A DNA stretch of 64,000 bases from NCBI RefSeq assembly GCF_002797895.1, contig NZ_PGES01000001.1, positions 496,001 to 560,000 of the forward strand, read 5' to 3'. Both the position numbers and the translations under genes were made by a program. This document shows, piece after piece, positions 9,792 to 18,187 of the stretch. The notes under the pieces are model-generated. The model had not been told where the DNA came from. It worked only from the letters and a program-made list of their open reading frames with translations, and ran no database searches. The DNA is from Janthinobacterium sp. 67 (GTDB taxonomy: Bacteria > Pseudomonadota > Gammaproteobacteria > Burkholderiales > Burkholderiaceae_D). Position 1 is the stretch's first letter; each line of letters begins with the position of its first letter.

Positions 9792-10207
9792 GGGATTGTA
9801 TGTGGGAAAGCAGTTTTGGGGCGCCATCGTGGGCGCTGCGCGCAAATCCGGAACGGGGCCGCGCGGGGACGCGACGTGTATCTCGGAGGCAATATTTGCC
9901 AAGCTTAAACAATACCATTAAAGATCAAGCGATGTCTACGGCGCAAGCCCGCAACAAGCGGTGTCGCGGCCAATTTGGCAAATAAAAATGGCTATTCTTG
10001 CCGTAGTGAAAATTGTTACGCATTTATTGATTTCATCTTGGAAACTTCGTATGATTTCAGCAATATTGGCAGCGTAGGCCTGGCAGGTGCCGCGCGCTTC
10101 GTCGTTCATGCCTGCCGCTTCGTGCTTCGTCGCCCCGCGCTATACCCCGCAACAGGGGCACCGTAGACTGCGTTCATGCCTGATTGACACGACAAGGAGA
10201 ACGCAGC
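9792..10207. other. 416-bp intergenic region upstream of the LytS/LytTR operon
   Basis: No convincing gene. It contains an AT-rich stretch (about 9965-10065) likely to carry promoters for the divergent pbpG and kinase genes, and the 12-bp sequence cgttcatgcctg twice in direct orientation (10103-10114 and 10171-10182). Paired direct repeats are the usual form of LytTR binding sites, so autoregulation is possible but unproven. Confidence 0.5.
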
Positions 10208-11485
10208 ATGTGGAAAAAATTTGCCGGATGGTATCGCCGCCGTGATGACGAAGCCTTGTTGCTGCTTCAAAGCCCCGAGACCGCGGCGCAAGCGTCCAGC
10301 GGTTGGCAGCGCTGGGTAGCGTCCAGAGTACTCACCTTGACGCCCATCGAGCGCCAGCAATTCCATGCTTTTATGCTCAAATACCGTGGCGTCGGCTTTT
10401 ACGTCGTGCTGGTCAAGCTGATACTGTTGTTCAGCATGATTGGCGGCGCGTTGCATCTGATGTTCCCCGACAAGCTTGGTTGGATCAAAGCGCTGGCCGT
10501 CAGCAATGGCATTGGGCTGGCGATGGCCTGGGGCGTGCTGGGCGTCTGGTTCAACTATCGCAAGCTGGCGCGCAAGAAGCGCACAACACGCACGAAGGGC
10601 AAGTTGCTGGCGCTGCTACTGGTTCCTGCCCTGGTCGGTGGCGCCATCGGCGTCGCGCGTACAATGCTCGAAGGCAGCAGCCCGTTCAGCTTGGCGCTGG
10701 AGCGGGGCGTGCGCGTGGGCGGCTGGGCGGCGCTCACGGCCGGGCTGGTCTATTTGATACCGATGACCATGGTGGCCATCTGGCGCAACCGCCAGTACGA
10801 GGCGCTGACCCTGCAACTGCAGCAGGATGCCGAGCGCGACCGTCTGGCGCGCGAGCTGAGCGAATCGCAGCTGCGCCTGCTGCGCGCGCAGATCGAGCCG
10901 CATTTCCTGTTCAATACCCTGGGCGCCGTGCAGCAGCTGGCCGAGCAGGGCGCGCAAGGCGCAGGCCGGGCCGCCGCATTGACGGCCGACCTGATCGCCT
11001 TCCTGCGCGCCAGCCTGGCGGAAATGCGCAGCGAGCAAGTGCCCTTGCAAAGCGAGTTCGACATGGTGGCCGCGTATTTGCGCGTGATGCAGGCGCGCAT
11101 GGGTTCGCGCCTGCGCTATGTGCTGGATTTGCCGGCCGAGTTTGCAAACGCGACCATACCCAGCATGATCTTGCTGACCCTGGCGGAAAACGCCATCAAG
11201 CACGGTATTGAACCATCGTTGCGCGGCGGCGAGATCCGCCTGTCGGCCCTGCGGGTCGATGGCATGCTGCGCCTGCGCGTACAGGACACGGGCATGGGCT
11301 TGCCGGAAAGTGGCACTGGCAGCGCCCCCAGCGGCGGCCTGGGCCTGGAAAACGTGCGCAGCCGGCTGTTGCTGTCCGATCCGTCCGCCAGCCTGAGCCT
11401 GCGGGACGGCGAAGAGGGTGGCGTGATCGCTGAAATATTGCTGCCTATCAAAATTGAAACGAGCCTGAAAGAACTTGCCGCATGA
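10208..11485 (+). CDS. LytS/AlgZ-type sensor histidine kinase
   Basis: 425 residues. Four hydrophobic helices (about residues 60-205) anchor it in the membrane without a large periplasmic domain. The PF06580-type kinase core has QIEPHFLFNTL with the phospho-acceptor His232, and the ATP-binding N box is LTLAENAIKHGIEP, followed by a GGLGLENVRSRL G box. ATG 10208 has an AAGGAGA ribosome binding site. It overlaps the LytTR regulator by 4 nt (ATGA), so the two form a two-component pair. Confidence 0.92.
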   Translation: MWKKFAGWYRRRDDEALLLLQSPETAAQASSGWQRWVASRVLTLTPIERQQFHAFMLKYRGVGFYVVLVKLILLFSMIGGALHLMFPDKLGWIKALAVSNGIGLAMAWGVLGVWFNYRKLARKKRTTRTKGKLLALLLVPALVGGAIGVARTMLEGSSPFSLALERGVRVGGWAALTAGLVYLIPMTMVAIWRNRQYEALTLQLQQDAERDRLARELSESQLRLLRAQIEPHFLFNTLGAVQQLAEQGAQGAGRAAALTADLIAFLRASLAEMRSEQVPLQSEFDMVAAYLRVMQARMGSRLRYVLDLPAEFANATIPSMILLTLAENAIKHGIEPSLRGGEIRLSALRVDGMLRLRVQDTGMGLPESGTGSAPSGGLGLENVRSRLLLSDPSASLSLRDGEEGGVIAEILLPIKIETSLKELAA

Positions 11486-12231
11486 ATACCACCATCCTGA
11501 TCGCCGAAGACGAGCCCCTGATGCGCGAGCGCCTGCTCATGCTGCTGGCGCAAGCCTGGCCCGAAGCGCACGTCGTGCTGGTGGCGGAAAACGGCAACGA
11601 TGCCTGGGACGGTTTCCTCGAGCATGAGCCGGACGTGGTCTTTCTCGACATCCGCATGCCGGGCCTGTCGGGCCTGGAAGTGGCCGAGCGCATCGGCAAG
11701 CGCGCCCACGTGGTGTTCGTCACGGCCTACGACCAGTACGCCGTCGATGCGTTCGACGCGGGCGCTGTCGACTACCTGCTCAAACCCGTGCAGGCCGAGC
11801 GCCTGCAGCGGGCGCTGGCCCGCCTGCGCGACAAGCTCGGCGCCCAGCCGGCCGACATGGCCAATCTATTGCAGTCGCTGCGCGCCGCCTTGCCGGCGCC
11901 GCCGCGCGACAAGTTGAAATGGATCAAGGCCAGCGTGGGCAAGCAGATCCGCCTGATCGATATCGACGACGTGCTGTTCTTCCAGGCCGACACCAAGTAC
12001 ACGCGCGTCGTGCTGGCCGGTTCGGAAGCGCTGGTGCGCACGCCGCTCAAGGATTTGCTGGGCGGCCTCGATCCGGAACAGTTCTGGCAAATCCACCGCG
12101 GCACCATGGTCAACGTCAAGGCCATCGAGGCGGCCGAACGCATCGACGCCGAGCGCATGCAGGTGCTGGTGCGCGGCAGTACGGAAAAGCTGCCCGTCAG
12201 CCGCACGTTTACGTATCTGTTTCGCGATTAG
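11482..12231 (+). CDS. LytTR-family response regulator
   Basis: 249 residues: an N-terminal receiver domain with the acidic pocket (AEDEP) and phospho-acceptor Asp56 in VFLDIRMPG, Thr in VTAYD and Lys in YLLKPV, then a LytTR DNA-binding domain (about 145-247) containing WQIHRGTMVN and LPVSRTF. It overlaps the kinase gene by 4 nt and is the cognate regulator. Its targets are not visible; the operon leader has a 12-bp direct repeat that could be an autoregulatory site. Confidence 0.93.
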   Translation: MNTTILIAEDEPLMRERLLMLLAQAWPEAHVVLVAENGNDAWDGFLEHEPDVVFLDIRMPGLSGLEVAERIGKRAHVVFVTAYDQYAVDAFDAGAVDYLLKPVQAERLQRALARLRDKLGAQPADMANLLQSLRAALPAPPRDKLKWIKASVGKQIRLIDIDDVLFFQADTKYTRVVLAGSEALVRTPLKDLLGGLDPEQFWQIHRGTMVNVKAIEAAERIDAERMQVLVRGSTEKLPVSRTFTYLFRD

Positions 12232-12254
12232 CGTGCAAGGCAAGCACCCAGCGC

Positions 12255-12473
12255 TTACTGGATCTTGGCGATCGACACTTCCGTCGACTTGACCAGCGCG
12301 ATGACTTCGCTGCCCACTTTCAAGTCCAGGTCCTTGATCGAACGCGAGGTGATTACCGACGTGACGATGCCGTGCGGCGTTTCCACGTCCACTTCCGAGA
12401 CCACGGGGCCAAAGATGATTTCCTTGATCTTGCCGCGAAACTGGTTGCGTACATTCACTTCCGAGATAGCCAT
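12255..12473 (-). CDS. Small TOBE-domain (molbindin-type) molybdate-binding protein
   Basis: 72 residues consisting of one TOBE/Mop domain: MAISEVNVRNQFRGKIKEI then GPVVSEVDVETPHG and VGSEVIALVKSTEVSIAK. Molbindins bind molybdate or tungstate in the cytoplasm, usually as oligomers. The ATG at 12473 has an AAAGGA ribosome binding site. It converges with the LytTR regulator gene (23 bp apart). No molybdate transporter genes are nearby. Confidence 0.85.
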   Translation of the reverse strand: MAISEVNVRNQFRGKIKEIIFGPVVSEVDVETPHGIVTSVITSRSIKDLDLKVGSEVIALVKSTEVSIAKIQ

Positions 12474-12646
12474 GATATTTCCTTTGTGCCCGTAATACGC
12501 CATGCGGCGCGACAAGGCCAGAGTACGGTGCGCGCACGCTTTTGACCACGAATCGATGCGCATATCGATATGCGCAAAGCGTGCGCCAGCGCTGACGCAA
12601 GCACATTATTCGCCTATACTTGGCTGCAACATCCTGGAGGTTTGCC

Positions 12647-13132
12647 ATGCGTCCATTGCCTTTGTTGCTGCTGTTGCCCTCATTTGCCGCGCTGGCGGAA
12701 CCGCCCGCGGCGCTGCAGCCGATGGCTTTCCTGGCCGGCCATTGCTGGAAGGGCGAGTTCCCTGGCGGCAAGCAAACGGATGAGCACTGTTTCCAGTGGC
12801 TGTATGGCGGCCAGATGCTGCGCGACGTGCACACGGTGCGCAGCCCCGGCATGCCCGACTACGTGGGCGAAACCACGTATTACCACGATCCCGCCGCAAA
12901 CAAGGTCGCCTTCCTGTATCTGGAAAACAGCGGCGGCCACAGCCGTGGCACGATGCTGCCGGCGGACGGCGGCCTCGACTTTCCCGCTACCGAGTACGTG
13001 GGTGCCAAGGGCAAGACCTTGACTTACCGCGTGCGCTGGACGCCCTCGGGCGATGCCTATGAGGCGGCCAGCGAGATGCTGGTGGACGGGCGCTGGGTGC
13101 CGCAGTTCAAACTGGTGCTGAAGAAGCAATGA
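12647..13132 (+). CDS. Secreted hypothetical protein, probably a small beta-barrel
   Basis: 161 residues with a signal peptide (MRPLPLLLLLPSFAALA) and a mature part beginning FLAGHCWKGEFPGGKQTDEHCF, then alternating short strands to the end. The pattern resembles DUF1579/lipocalin-like proteins, but I do not recognise a specific family. Two Cys in the first 40 mature residues could form a disulfide. The ATG follows a CTGGAGG ribosome binding site. An insertion sequence lies 19 bp after its stop codon. Confidence 0.75.
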   Translation: MRPLPLLLLLPSFAALAEPPAALQPMAFLAGHCWKGEFPGGKQTDEHCFQWLYGGQMLRDVHTVRSPGMPDYVGETTYYHDPAANKVAFLYLENSGGHSRGTMLPADGGLDFPATEYVGAKGKTLTYRVRWTPSGDAYEAASEMLVDGRWVPQFKLVLKKQ

Positions 13133-13143
13133 CCTTTGCCCCA

Positions 13144-14219
13144 TAAAAAAAGGCTCTGTCATCGGCAAGTAGGGGAAACGCCGGAATCTTCCTGTGGCCG
13201 TGGTGTCTGACTCTGCATACTCACTCTGCGGGAGCCAATCATGCGGCCAGCCGAATGGATCACCTTGATTGCGCAGTTTGCCCGGTTGAGTCAACGCCAG
13301 CGGCAGGCAGGCATTGCCCTGCTGCATGGCAACTCTCCACACGACGCGACCATCGCGCTGCTGGAAAGTGTGGCCCAGCCGCGATTGGCCTGTCCCGCCT
13401 GCCATTCAGACCACTTGCACCGGCACGGCCATGCGCACGGCTTGCAGCGCTACCGCTGCGTTCCCTGCGGGCGCACCTTCAATGCGCTCACCGGCACGCC
13501 GCTGGCCCGCTTGCGCCATAAGGCGCTGTGGCTCGACTACGCCGATTGTCTGCTGGCATCGGATTCCGTGCGCAAGGCGGCATTGCAGCTGGGCGTGCAC
13601 CGCAACACCACGTTTCGCTGGCGCCACCGGTTTTTATCGCTGGCAAGGACGGACCGGCCGCACGGCCTGCACGGCATCGCCGAAGCGGACGAGCTGTATC
13701 TGCTGGAATCGGAAAAGGGCGCCAGAACAATGACGCGTCCTGCCCGTCGCCGGGGCGGCCATGCCCACAAGCGCGGCATATCGAATGAACAGGTCTGCAT
13801 CCTGGTGGCGCGCGACCGCACGGGCCAGACCCTGGATTTCGTCACGGGCAAAGGGGCGCTAACCAAGGCGCAGTTGCACCACTGTTTGTTGCCCATGATC
13901 GACAAGGATGTGTTGCTGGTCACCGACGGCCATGCCGCCTACCGGGCTTTTGCCCGGGAAGCCGGCATCAGTCATCAGGCCGTCAACTTGCGCGCCGGCA
14001 TCTGCGTGCAGGGCGCCGCCCACGTGCAGAACGTCAATGCGTATCACAGCCGTTTGCGACAATGGCTGGGCCCGTTTCACGGCGTGGCGACGCGCTATCT
14101 GCCGAACTACCTGGGGTGGCGCTGGATACTCGACGCCAGGCGCATCCGCTCACCCGAAACGTTATTGAAGGCAACATTGGGCGCATTCCCACATCTGACG
14201 GTGACATAGCCTAAAAAAA
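13144..14219 (+). mobile_element. Complete IS1595-family insertion sequence with 8-bp target duplication
   Basis: The element spans 13152-14211 (1060 bp). Its ends are imperfect inverted repeats: left GGCTCTGTCATCGGCAAGTA, right (reverse complement) GGCTATGTCACCGTCAGATG. Both sides are flanked by the same 8 bp, taaaaaaa (13144-13151 and 14212-14219), the duplication length typical of IS1595. The stop codon of the transposase lies inside the right repeat. The insertion hit the T-tract of the terminator downstream of sbp. It appears intact and fairly recent. Confidence 0.92.
13241..14209 (+). CDS. IS1595-family (ISXO2-like) transposase
   Basis: 322 residues. The N-terminal zinc ribbon is CPACHSDHLHRHG then YRCVPCGRTF (two CxxC pairs), followed by a helix-turn-helix (SVRKAALQLGVHRNTTFRWRH in part) and the DDE-like ISXO2 domain with EADELYLLES, LLVTDGHAAY and NVNAYHSRLRQWL, then GVATRYLPNYLGW. 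Full length and without frameshift, so probably functional. Confidence 0.93.
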   Translation: MRPAEWITLIAQFARLSQRQRQAGIALLHGNSPHDATIALLESVAQPRLACPACHSDHLHRHGHAHGLQRYRCVPCGRTFNALTGTPLARLRHKALWLDYADCLLASDSVRKAALQLGVHRNTTFRWRHRFLSLARTDRPHGLHGIAEADELYLLESEKGARTMTRPARRRGGHAHKRGISNEQVCILVARDRTGQTLDFVTGKGALTKAQLHHCLLPMIDKDVLLVTDGHAAYRAFAREAGISHQAVNLRAGICVQGAAHVQNVNAYHSRLRQWLGPFHGVATRYLPNYLGWRWILDARRIRSPETLLKATLGAFPHLTVT

Positions 14220-14240
14220 CCGGGACATGTCCCGGTTTTT
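14213..14240 (-). terminator. Rho-independent terminator of sbp
   Basis: A perfect 16-bp palindrome CCGGGACATGTCCCGG (14220-14235) is flanked by A7 (14213-14219) and T5, giving on the minus strand a hairpin followed by seven T. It lies 17 bp beyond the sbp stop codon. The IS1595 element inserted at its T-tract, and the target duplication left that tract intact. Confidence 0.85.
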
Positions 14241-14256
14241 GCTGATGTGGCGAAGA

Positions 14257-15312
14257 TTATTTCTGATAAATCTTGTCGAACTCGCCACCATCGTCAAAGT
14301 GTTTCTTTTGCGCTTGTTTCCAGCCGCCAAAGACGTCATCGATGGTAAACAGCGTGATCGGCTTGAAGCTGGCCGCGTATTTCTTGGCCACTGCGGCCGA
14401 ACGGGGACGCAGATAGTGCTTGGCGACCAGTTCCTGGCCAGGTTCCGAGTACAGGTATTGCAGGTAGGCCGTGGCTTCCTTGCGGATGCCGCGGCGGTCG
14501 ACGACCTTGTCGACGACGGCCACCGGCGATTCGGCCAGGATGGAGATGCTTGGATATACGACTTCGAAGTTGTCGCCGAATTCGGCGCGCACCAGTTGTA
14601 CTTCATTTTCAAACGTCACCAGCACGTCGCCGATTTCACGCTGCGTGAAGGTGGTGGTGGCGCCGCGACCGCCGCCGTCGAGCACGGGCACGTTCTTGAA
14701 CAGCTTGCTCACCAGTTCGCGCGCCTGCGCTTCGCTGCCGCCTTTTTTCACGGCATAGCCCCAGGCCGCCAGGTAGGTGTAGCGGCCATTGCCCGAGGTT
14801 TTCGGGTTCGGCACGATGACCTTGATGCCGGGCTTGGCCAGATCGTCCCAATCCTTGATGTGTTTCGGGTTGCCTTTGCGTACCAGGTACACCATGGTCG
14901 AGTAAAACGGCGCTGCGTTGTTCGGGAATTTCTTGGCCCAGTCGGCCACCACGAGGCCGCGATCGACGAGGATGTCGATGTCATTGGCCTGGTTCATGGT
15001 GACGACGGACGCTTCGAGGCCATCGGCAACGGAGCGCGCTTGCTTGCTCGAGCCGCCGTGCGACTGCTTGATGGTGATGGTTTCGCCCGTTTTGGCTTTC
15101 CAGTCAGCAATAAATGCGGGATTCACATCCTTGAACAGTTCGCGCATCACGTCGTACGAGGCGTTCAGCAAGACCACGGGTTCGGCGGCGGACACGGTCA
15201 TCGGCAGGCTCATGGCGGCTGCGGAAGCGGCCAGGGCGCTGGCCAGGAACCAGCGGCGCGAGCGTTGGGTGAACGTGGCTGCGGCAGTCGATACGGCGTT
15301 GGAATGGGTCAT
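14257..15312 (-). CDS. sbp: Sulfate/thiosulfate ABC transporter substrate-binding protein
   Basis: 351 residues. A twin-arginine-like signal (QRSRRWFLASALAASAAA) precedes the mature start AEPVVLLNASYDV, the typical opening of Sbp/CysP proteins. Family sequences KQSHGGSSKQARSVADGLEA and VPNPKTSGNGRYTYLAAWG are present, as is the C-terminal EPGQELVAKHYLRPR. It captures sulfate in the periplasm for a CysTWA permease, which is not in this window. The gene stands alone with its own terminator. Sbp versus CysP cannot be decided. Confidence 0.92.
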   Translation of the reverse strand: MTHSNAVSTAAATFTQRSRRWFLASALAASAAAMSLPMTVSAAEPVVLLNASYDVMRELFKDVNPAFIADWKAKTGETITIKQSHGGSSKQARSVADGLEASVVTMNQANDIDILVDRGLVVADWAKKFPNNAAPFYSTMVYLVRKGNPKHIKDWDDLAKPGIKVIVPNPKTSGNGRYTYLAAWGYAVKKGGSEAQARELVSKLFKNVPVLDGGGRGATTTFTQREIGDVLVTFENEVQLVRAEFGDNFEVVYPSISILAESPVAVVDKVVDRRGIRKEATAYLQYLYSEPGQELVAKHYLRPRSAAVAKKYAASFKPITLFTIDDVFGGWKQAQKKHFDDGGEFDKIYQK

Positions 15313-15613
15313 GTTGAACTCTTGTTGTGAGAATAGATAGACATAGTCTAAAATTCCGGCCGGAAAAGAAACGAATTTTTCGTAATATGCTTAGATTTGA
15401 TTCCCGTTTACGCTAAAAAACAGATATCGATTTTTGGAAACATTCGTGGGCAAGGCGCGCATCAGCACTTAGTCTGCAAGCATCGCGCCATAGGCAGAAC
15501 CGGTCTGTGGCGTGCGGCAAAAAACCCGATTGCGCCGCTTGGTGTATAGTCGAATCGCGCGATACAGGGGTAAAACCGTCTGCATCGGCAACTGGAATAT
15601 TTTGTGAGCGTAC
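15313..15613. promoter_or_regulatory. Divergent control region between sbp and the GNAT gene
   Basis: 301 bp without a gene. Near sbp lie an inverted repeat TAGAC-ATA-GTCTA (15338-15350) and a perfect palindrome TTCCGGCCGGAA (15354-15365), candidates for operator sites. A CysB-type activator would be expected for a sulfate-uptake gene, but the sites do not prove it. Confidence 0.4.
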
Positions 15614-16144
15614 ATGAGTCTTGAAATTCGTATTGCAACATCGACCGACGCTTTCGAGGCGTGCAATGTATTACGACGCTCCATCGTCGAATGCTGCAGC
15701 CTCGATCATCGGGACGATCCGGCCATCCTGGAAGCCTGGCTGGGCAATAAAACACCGCAGATGGTGGCGTGCTGGTTCGCGTCGCCCACCAATTTTTCGC
15801 TGGTCGCAGTCGAGGCGGGCGCCGTCGTCGGCGTCGGCTTGCTGACGCGCGCCGGCAAGCTGGCCCTGTGCTACCTGCTGCCCGAGGCGCAAGGCCGCGG
15901 CGCCGGCAAGGCGCTGGTGGCGCAGCTGGAAGCGCAGGCGCGCGAGTGGGGCATCAAGGCCCTGCAGCTGCACAGCACGGCAACGAGTCAGGACTTTTTC
16001 GTCAAGCAGGGTTATGTCGAGGCGGGCAATGTGCGCTCGCCCTATGGCGTGGAAACGGTATTTTGCTGGAAACAGATTGATCCCGCGGGCATCGCCAGCG
16101 GCGACCCCAAGCGCAAGCGCTTTTGCAACTGCAATTCGGCCTGA
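15614..16144 (+). CDS. GNAT-family N-acetyltransferase
   Basis: 176 residues. The acetyl-CoA loop is LPEAQGRGAGKALVAQL (QGRGAG) around residues 93-107, and the C-terminal part has the typical HSTATSQDFFVKQGYVEAG pattern. The N-terminus begins SLEIRIATSTDAFEACNVLR, as in many GNATs of unknown substrate. The tail (DPKRKRFCNCNSA) is basic and Cys-containing. No neighbour points to a substrate. Confidence 0.87.
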   Translation: MSLEIRIATSTDAFEACNVLRRSIVECCSLDHRDDPAILEAWLGNKTPQMVACWFASPTNFSLVAVEAGAVVGVGLLTRAGKLALCYLLPEAQGRGAGKALVAQLEAQAREWGIKALQLHSTATSQDFFVKQGYVEAGNVRSPYGVETVFCWKQIDPAGIASGDPKRKRFCNCNSA

Positions 16145-16162
16145 CGCCTGTCCTGCACTTCA

Positions 16163-16198
16163 GCCCGCCCATCCGGCGGCGGGCCTTTCCCTTCTTTT
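16163..16198 (+). terminator. Probable terminator after the GNAT gene
   Basis: GCCCGCC (16163-16169) pairs with GGCGGGC (16178-16184) across an 8-nt loop, followed by a pyrimidine-rich stretch (ctttcccttcttttg). It lies between convergent genes. Confidence 0.55.
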
Positions 16199-16206
16199 GC
16201 TCTCTC

Positions 16207-17019
16207 TTAATAACTGATCTGGATATACACGCCTTGCGGCGCAGCATCGTTTGACGGCAGCAAGGTGCCGCCGCTAAACAGTTTCAGTTCGCCCGGTGCG
16301 AACGCCAGCCAGTTTTCGTTTTGCGTCAGCGGATGCGTGGCGATGACGGCGATGCGGTCGTCAAGGTGGTTGTGCTGGCGAAAGTCGATGCTGCGCTCGC
16401 AGTCGATCAGCTGGGCCACGGAAAACGGGTATTCGCGTATCACGTAGTGCAGATGCGTGGAGCAGTGGGCAAACAGCAGCTCGCCGTTCGACAGGATGAA
16501 ATTGAAGCTGCCATGGGCGGCGATGTTCCTGGCGACCTCGGCGATGGCGGCGCGCAAGTCGGCGCGTGCCGGTTCGCCGGCGGGAAACTGAGCGCGCAGG
16601 CTGGCCAGCAGGTGGCAGAACGCCTGTTCGCTGTCCGTGTCGCCGCTGGCGCGGTAGTGCGCGTTGGCGGGCGCGCGCCACGTTTTCAAGTCGCCATTGT
16701 GGGCAAACGACCAGGTCTTGCCCCACAGTTCGCGGGCGAACGGGTGGGTGTTTTCCGGCGCGATGCTGCCCTGCGTGGCTTTGCGGATGTGCGCGACGAT
16801 GTTTTTCGCCTTCACGGGATGGCGCTGTACCTGGGCCGCCAGCGGCGAATCGATGGCGGCCAGGTGATCCGTCAGCAGGGTGCAGCCGCTACCGGAATGA
16901 TAGGCGATGCCCCAGCCGTCGCGGTGCTCGTCCGTGCGTCCGCCCCGTTCGGCAAAGCCGGCGAAGGAAAATCCCAGCGCGGCCGGCTTGCTGCTGTTCA
17001 TTGCGAGTAACTGGCACAT
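16207..17019 (-). CDS. Class II glutamine amidotransferase (YafJ-like)
   Basis: 270 residues starting MCQLLAMNSSKPA, with Cys2 as the N-terminal nucleophile after Met removal. The Ntn-hydrolase domain shows HRDGWGIAYHSG, HIRKATQG, ENTHPF and WSFAHNGDL, all typical of class II amidotransferase domains. There is no synthase domain, so it matches the stand-alone YafJ/YafJ-like group whose acceptor is unknown. The start has a strong AGGAAGGG ribosome binding site. Confidence 0.9.
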   Translation of the reverse strand: MCQLLAMNSSKPAALGFSFAGFAERGGRTDEHRDGWGIAYHSGSGCTLLTDHLAAIDSPLAAQVQRHPVKAKNIVAHIRKATQGSIAPENTHPFARELWGKTWSFAHNGDLKTWRAPANAHYRASGDTDSEQAFCHLLASLRAQFPAGEPARADLRAAIAEVARNIAAHGSFNFILSNGELLFAHCSTHLHYVIREYPFSVAQLIDCERSIDFRQHNHLDDRIAVIATHPLTQNENWLAFAPGELKLFSGGTLLPSNDAAPQGVYIQISY

Positions 17020-17251
17020 GGCGGCCCTTCCTGATGATATCGGTACACGCCCACAGTAAAGGCGGGCGCCGGGGGCGGGAAGGAATGTTTCCGAGTATCG
17101 TTATGCGCCGGCCGTCGCATCGCTTATGTGCTGGGCGCATATCAAATGGCGAAACCATTCGTTCTCCTTTGCTTGGCGCTGCCTTAGTCTGCACACTTTG
17201 GCGCCGCCTTCCCCATGAGGGCAGCTGGCGCAGCCCGATGAAGGAGCACGT

Positions 17252-18088
17252 ATGCCATTTCCCGTCCTGAAAAATTACCTGGCCCGCCTGTCGCACCAAA
17301 CCCAGGCCGGCACCAGCGTCTGGCTCGACGGGGAGGGCAGGGCGCTGGGGCGCTTTTTCAATTGCACCATGACGAGCGCTTTCCAGCCGCTGCGCGAACT
17401 GGAAAGCGGCAAGCTGCTGGCGTTCGAGGGCCTGGCGCGCAGCGTGTCGAAGGCGGACGAGGGCTTGTCGCTGTGGCGCTTGCTCGATCACGCGGCCAGC
17501 GACGACGAATCCGTGGAGCTGGACCGGCTGTGCCGCATGCTGCATGCGATCAATTTCTTTCGCCAGAGCGAAGCGGAGGAGGCCGACCTGTACCTGAACG
17601 TGCATGACCGGCTGCTGAGCGCCGTCAGCAGCAATCACGGCCACGCTTTCCAGCGCATCCTCGACGCGCTGGGCTTGCCCATCGAGCGCATCGTGCTGCA
17701 ATTGCCGACGGTCACGCCTAACCAGGGCTGGCTGCTCAACTACGTGGCCGACAATTACCGGCGTAACGGTTTCCGCCTGGCCATCAACGTGGCCAGCGTG
17801 CAGGAGGCAACGGGCATGCTGGAGCGTTTGCACCCGCATGCGTTCAAGCTGGACGCGGGCAATCTCAGCGACGAGCAGGCCGTCGCCAGTTTCGTCACCG
17901 TGTGCCATGCGGCGAAAATCCGCGTCATCTTCAAACGCCTCGACACACCGGCCGCCTTGGCCGCGCTGCAGCGCATAGGCGCCGCCACGGGCTTGCCCAT
18001 CGTCGCCCAGGGATACTTGCTGGACAAGCCATTGACGGCACTCGCGCAGGCGAAAGAGGGCGTCGCGTCCATCGTAGCGGCCGCCTGA
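17252..18088 (+). CDS. Degenerate EAL-domain protein, probably catalytically inactive
   Basis: 278 residues that align end to end with an EAL fold but lack active-site residues. FEGLAR (58-63) stands in for EALLR; the metal-binding Asn116 (LNVHDRLL) and Lys199-Asp201 (KLDA) and the QGY box (253-255) remain. However, the ExTE motif is QLPT (150-153), the DDFG motif is INVA (178-181) and AEGVE is FKRLD (227-231). It should not hydrolyse cyclic di-GMP; a binding or protein-protein role is more likely. ATG 17252 has an AAGGAG site. The gene is divergent from the amidotransferase across 232 bp in which I see no other gene. Confidence 0.8.
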   Translation: MPFPVLKNYLARLSHQTQAGTSVWLDGEGRALGRFFNCTMTSAFQPLRELESGKLLAFEGLARSVSKADEGLSLWRLLDHAASDDESVELDRLCRMLHAINFFRQSEAEEADLYLNVHDRLLSAVSSNHGHAFQRILDALGLPIERIVLQLPTVTPNQGWLLNYVADNYRRNGFRLAINVASVQEATGMLERLHPHAFKLDAGNLSDEQAVASFVTVCHAAKIRVIFKRLDTPAALAALQRIGAATGLPIVAQGYLLDKPLTALAQAKEGVASIVAAA

Positions 18089-18187
18089 CGCAAAAAGCGG
18101 GGCAATCAGGCGCGTACGATAGGCATGGAGGGTTTTTCTTCGCAGCACAATACGCTATAGTATTCCCATCGTTAAATTGGACTGACT

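Noticed and set aside
15462..15755. Minus-strand frame of 97 codons between sbp and the GNAT gene
   Set aside because: It overlaps the GNAT coding start and has no similarity or translation signal.
16889..18148. 419-codon minus-strand frame across the amidotransferase-EAL region
   Set aside because: It crosses a promoter region and two real genes; composition is that of an antisense frame.
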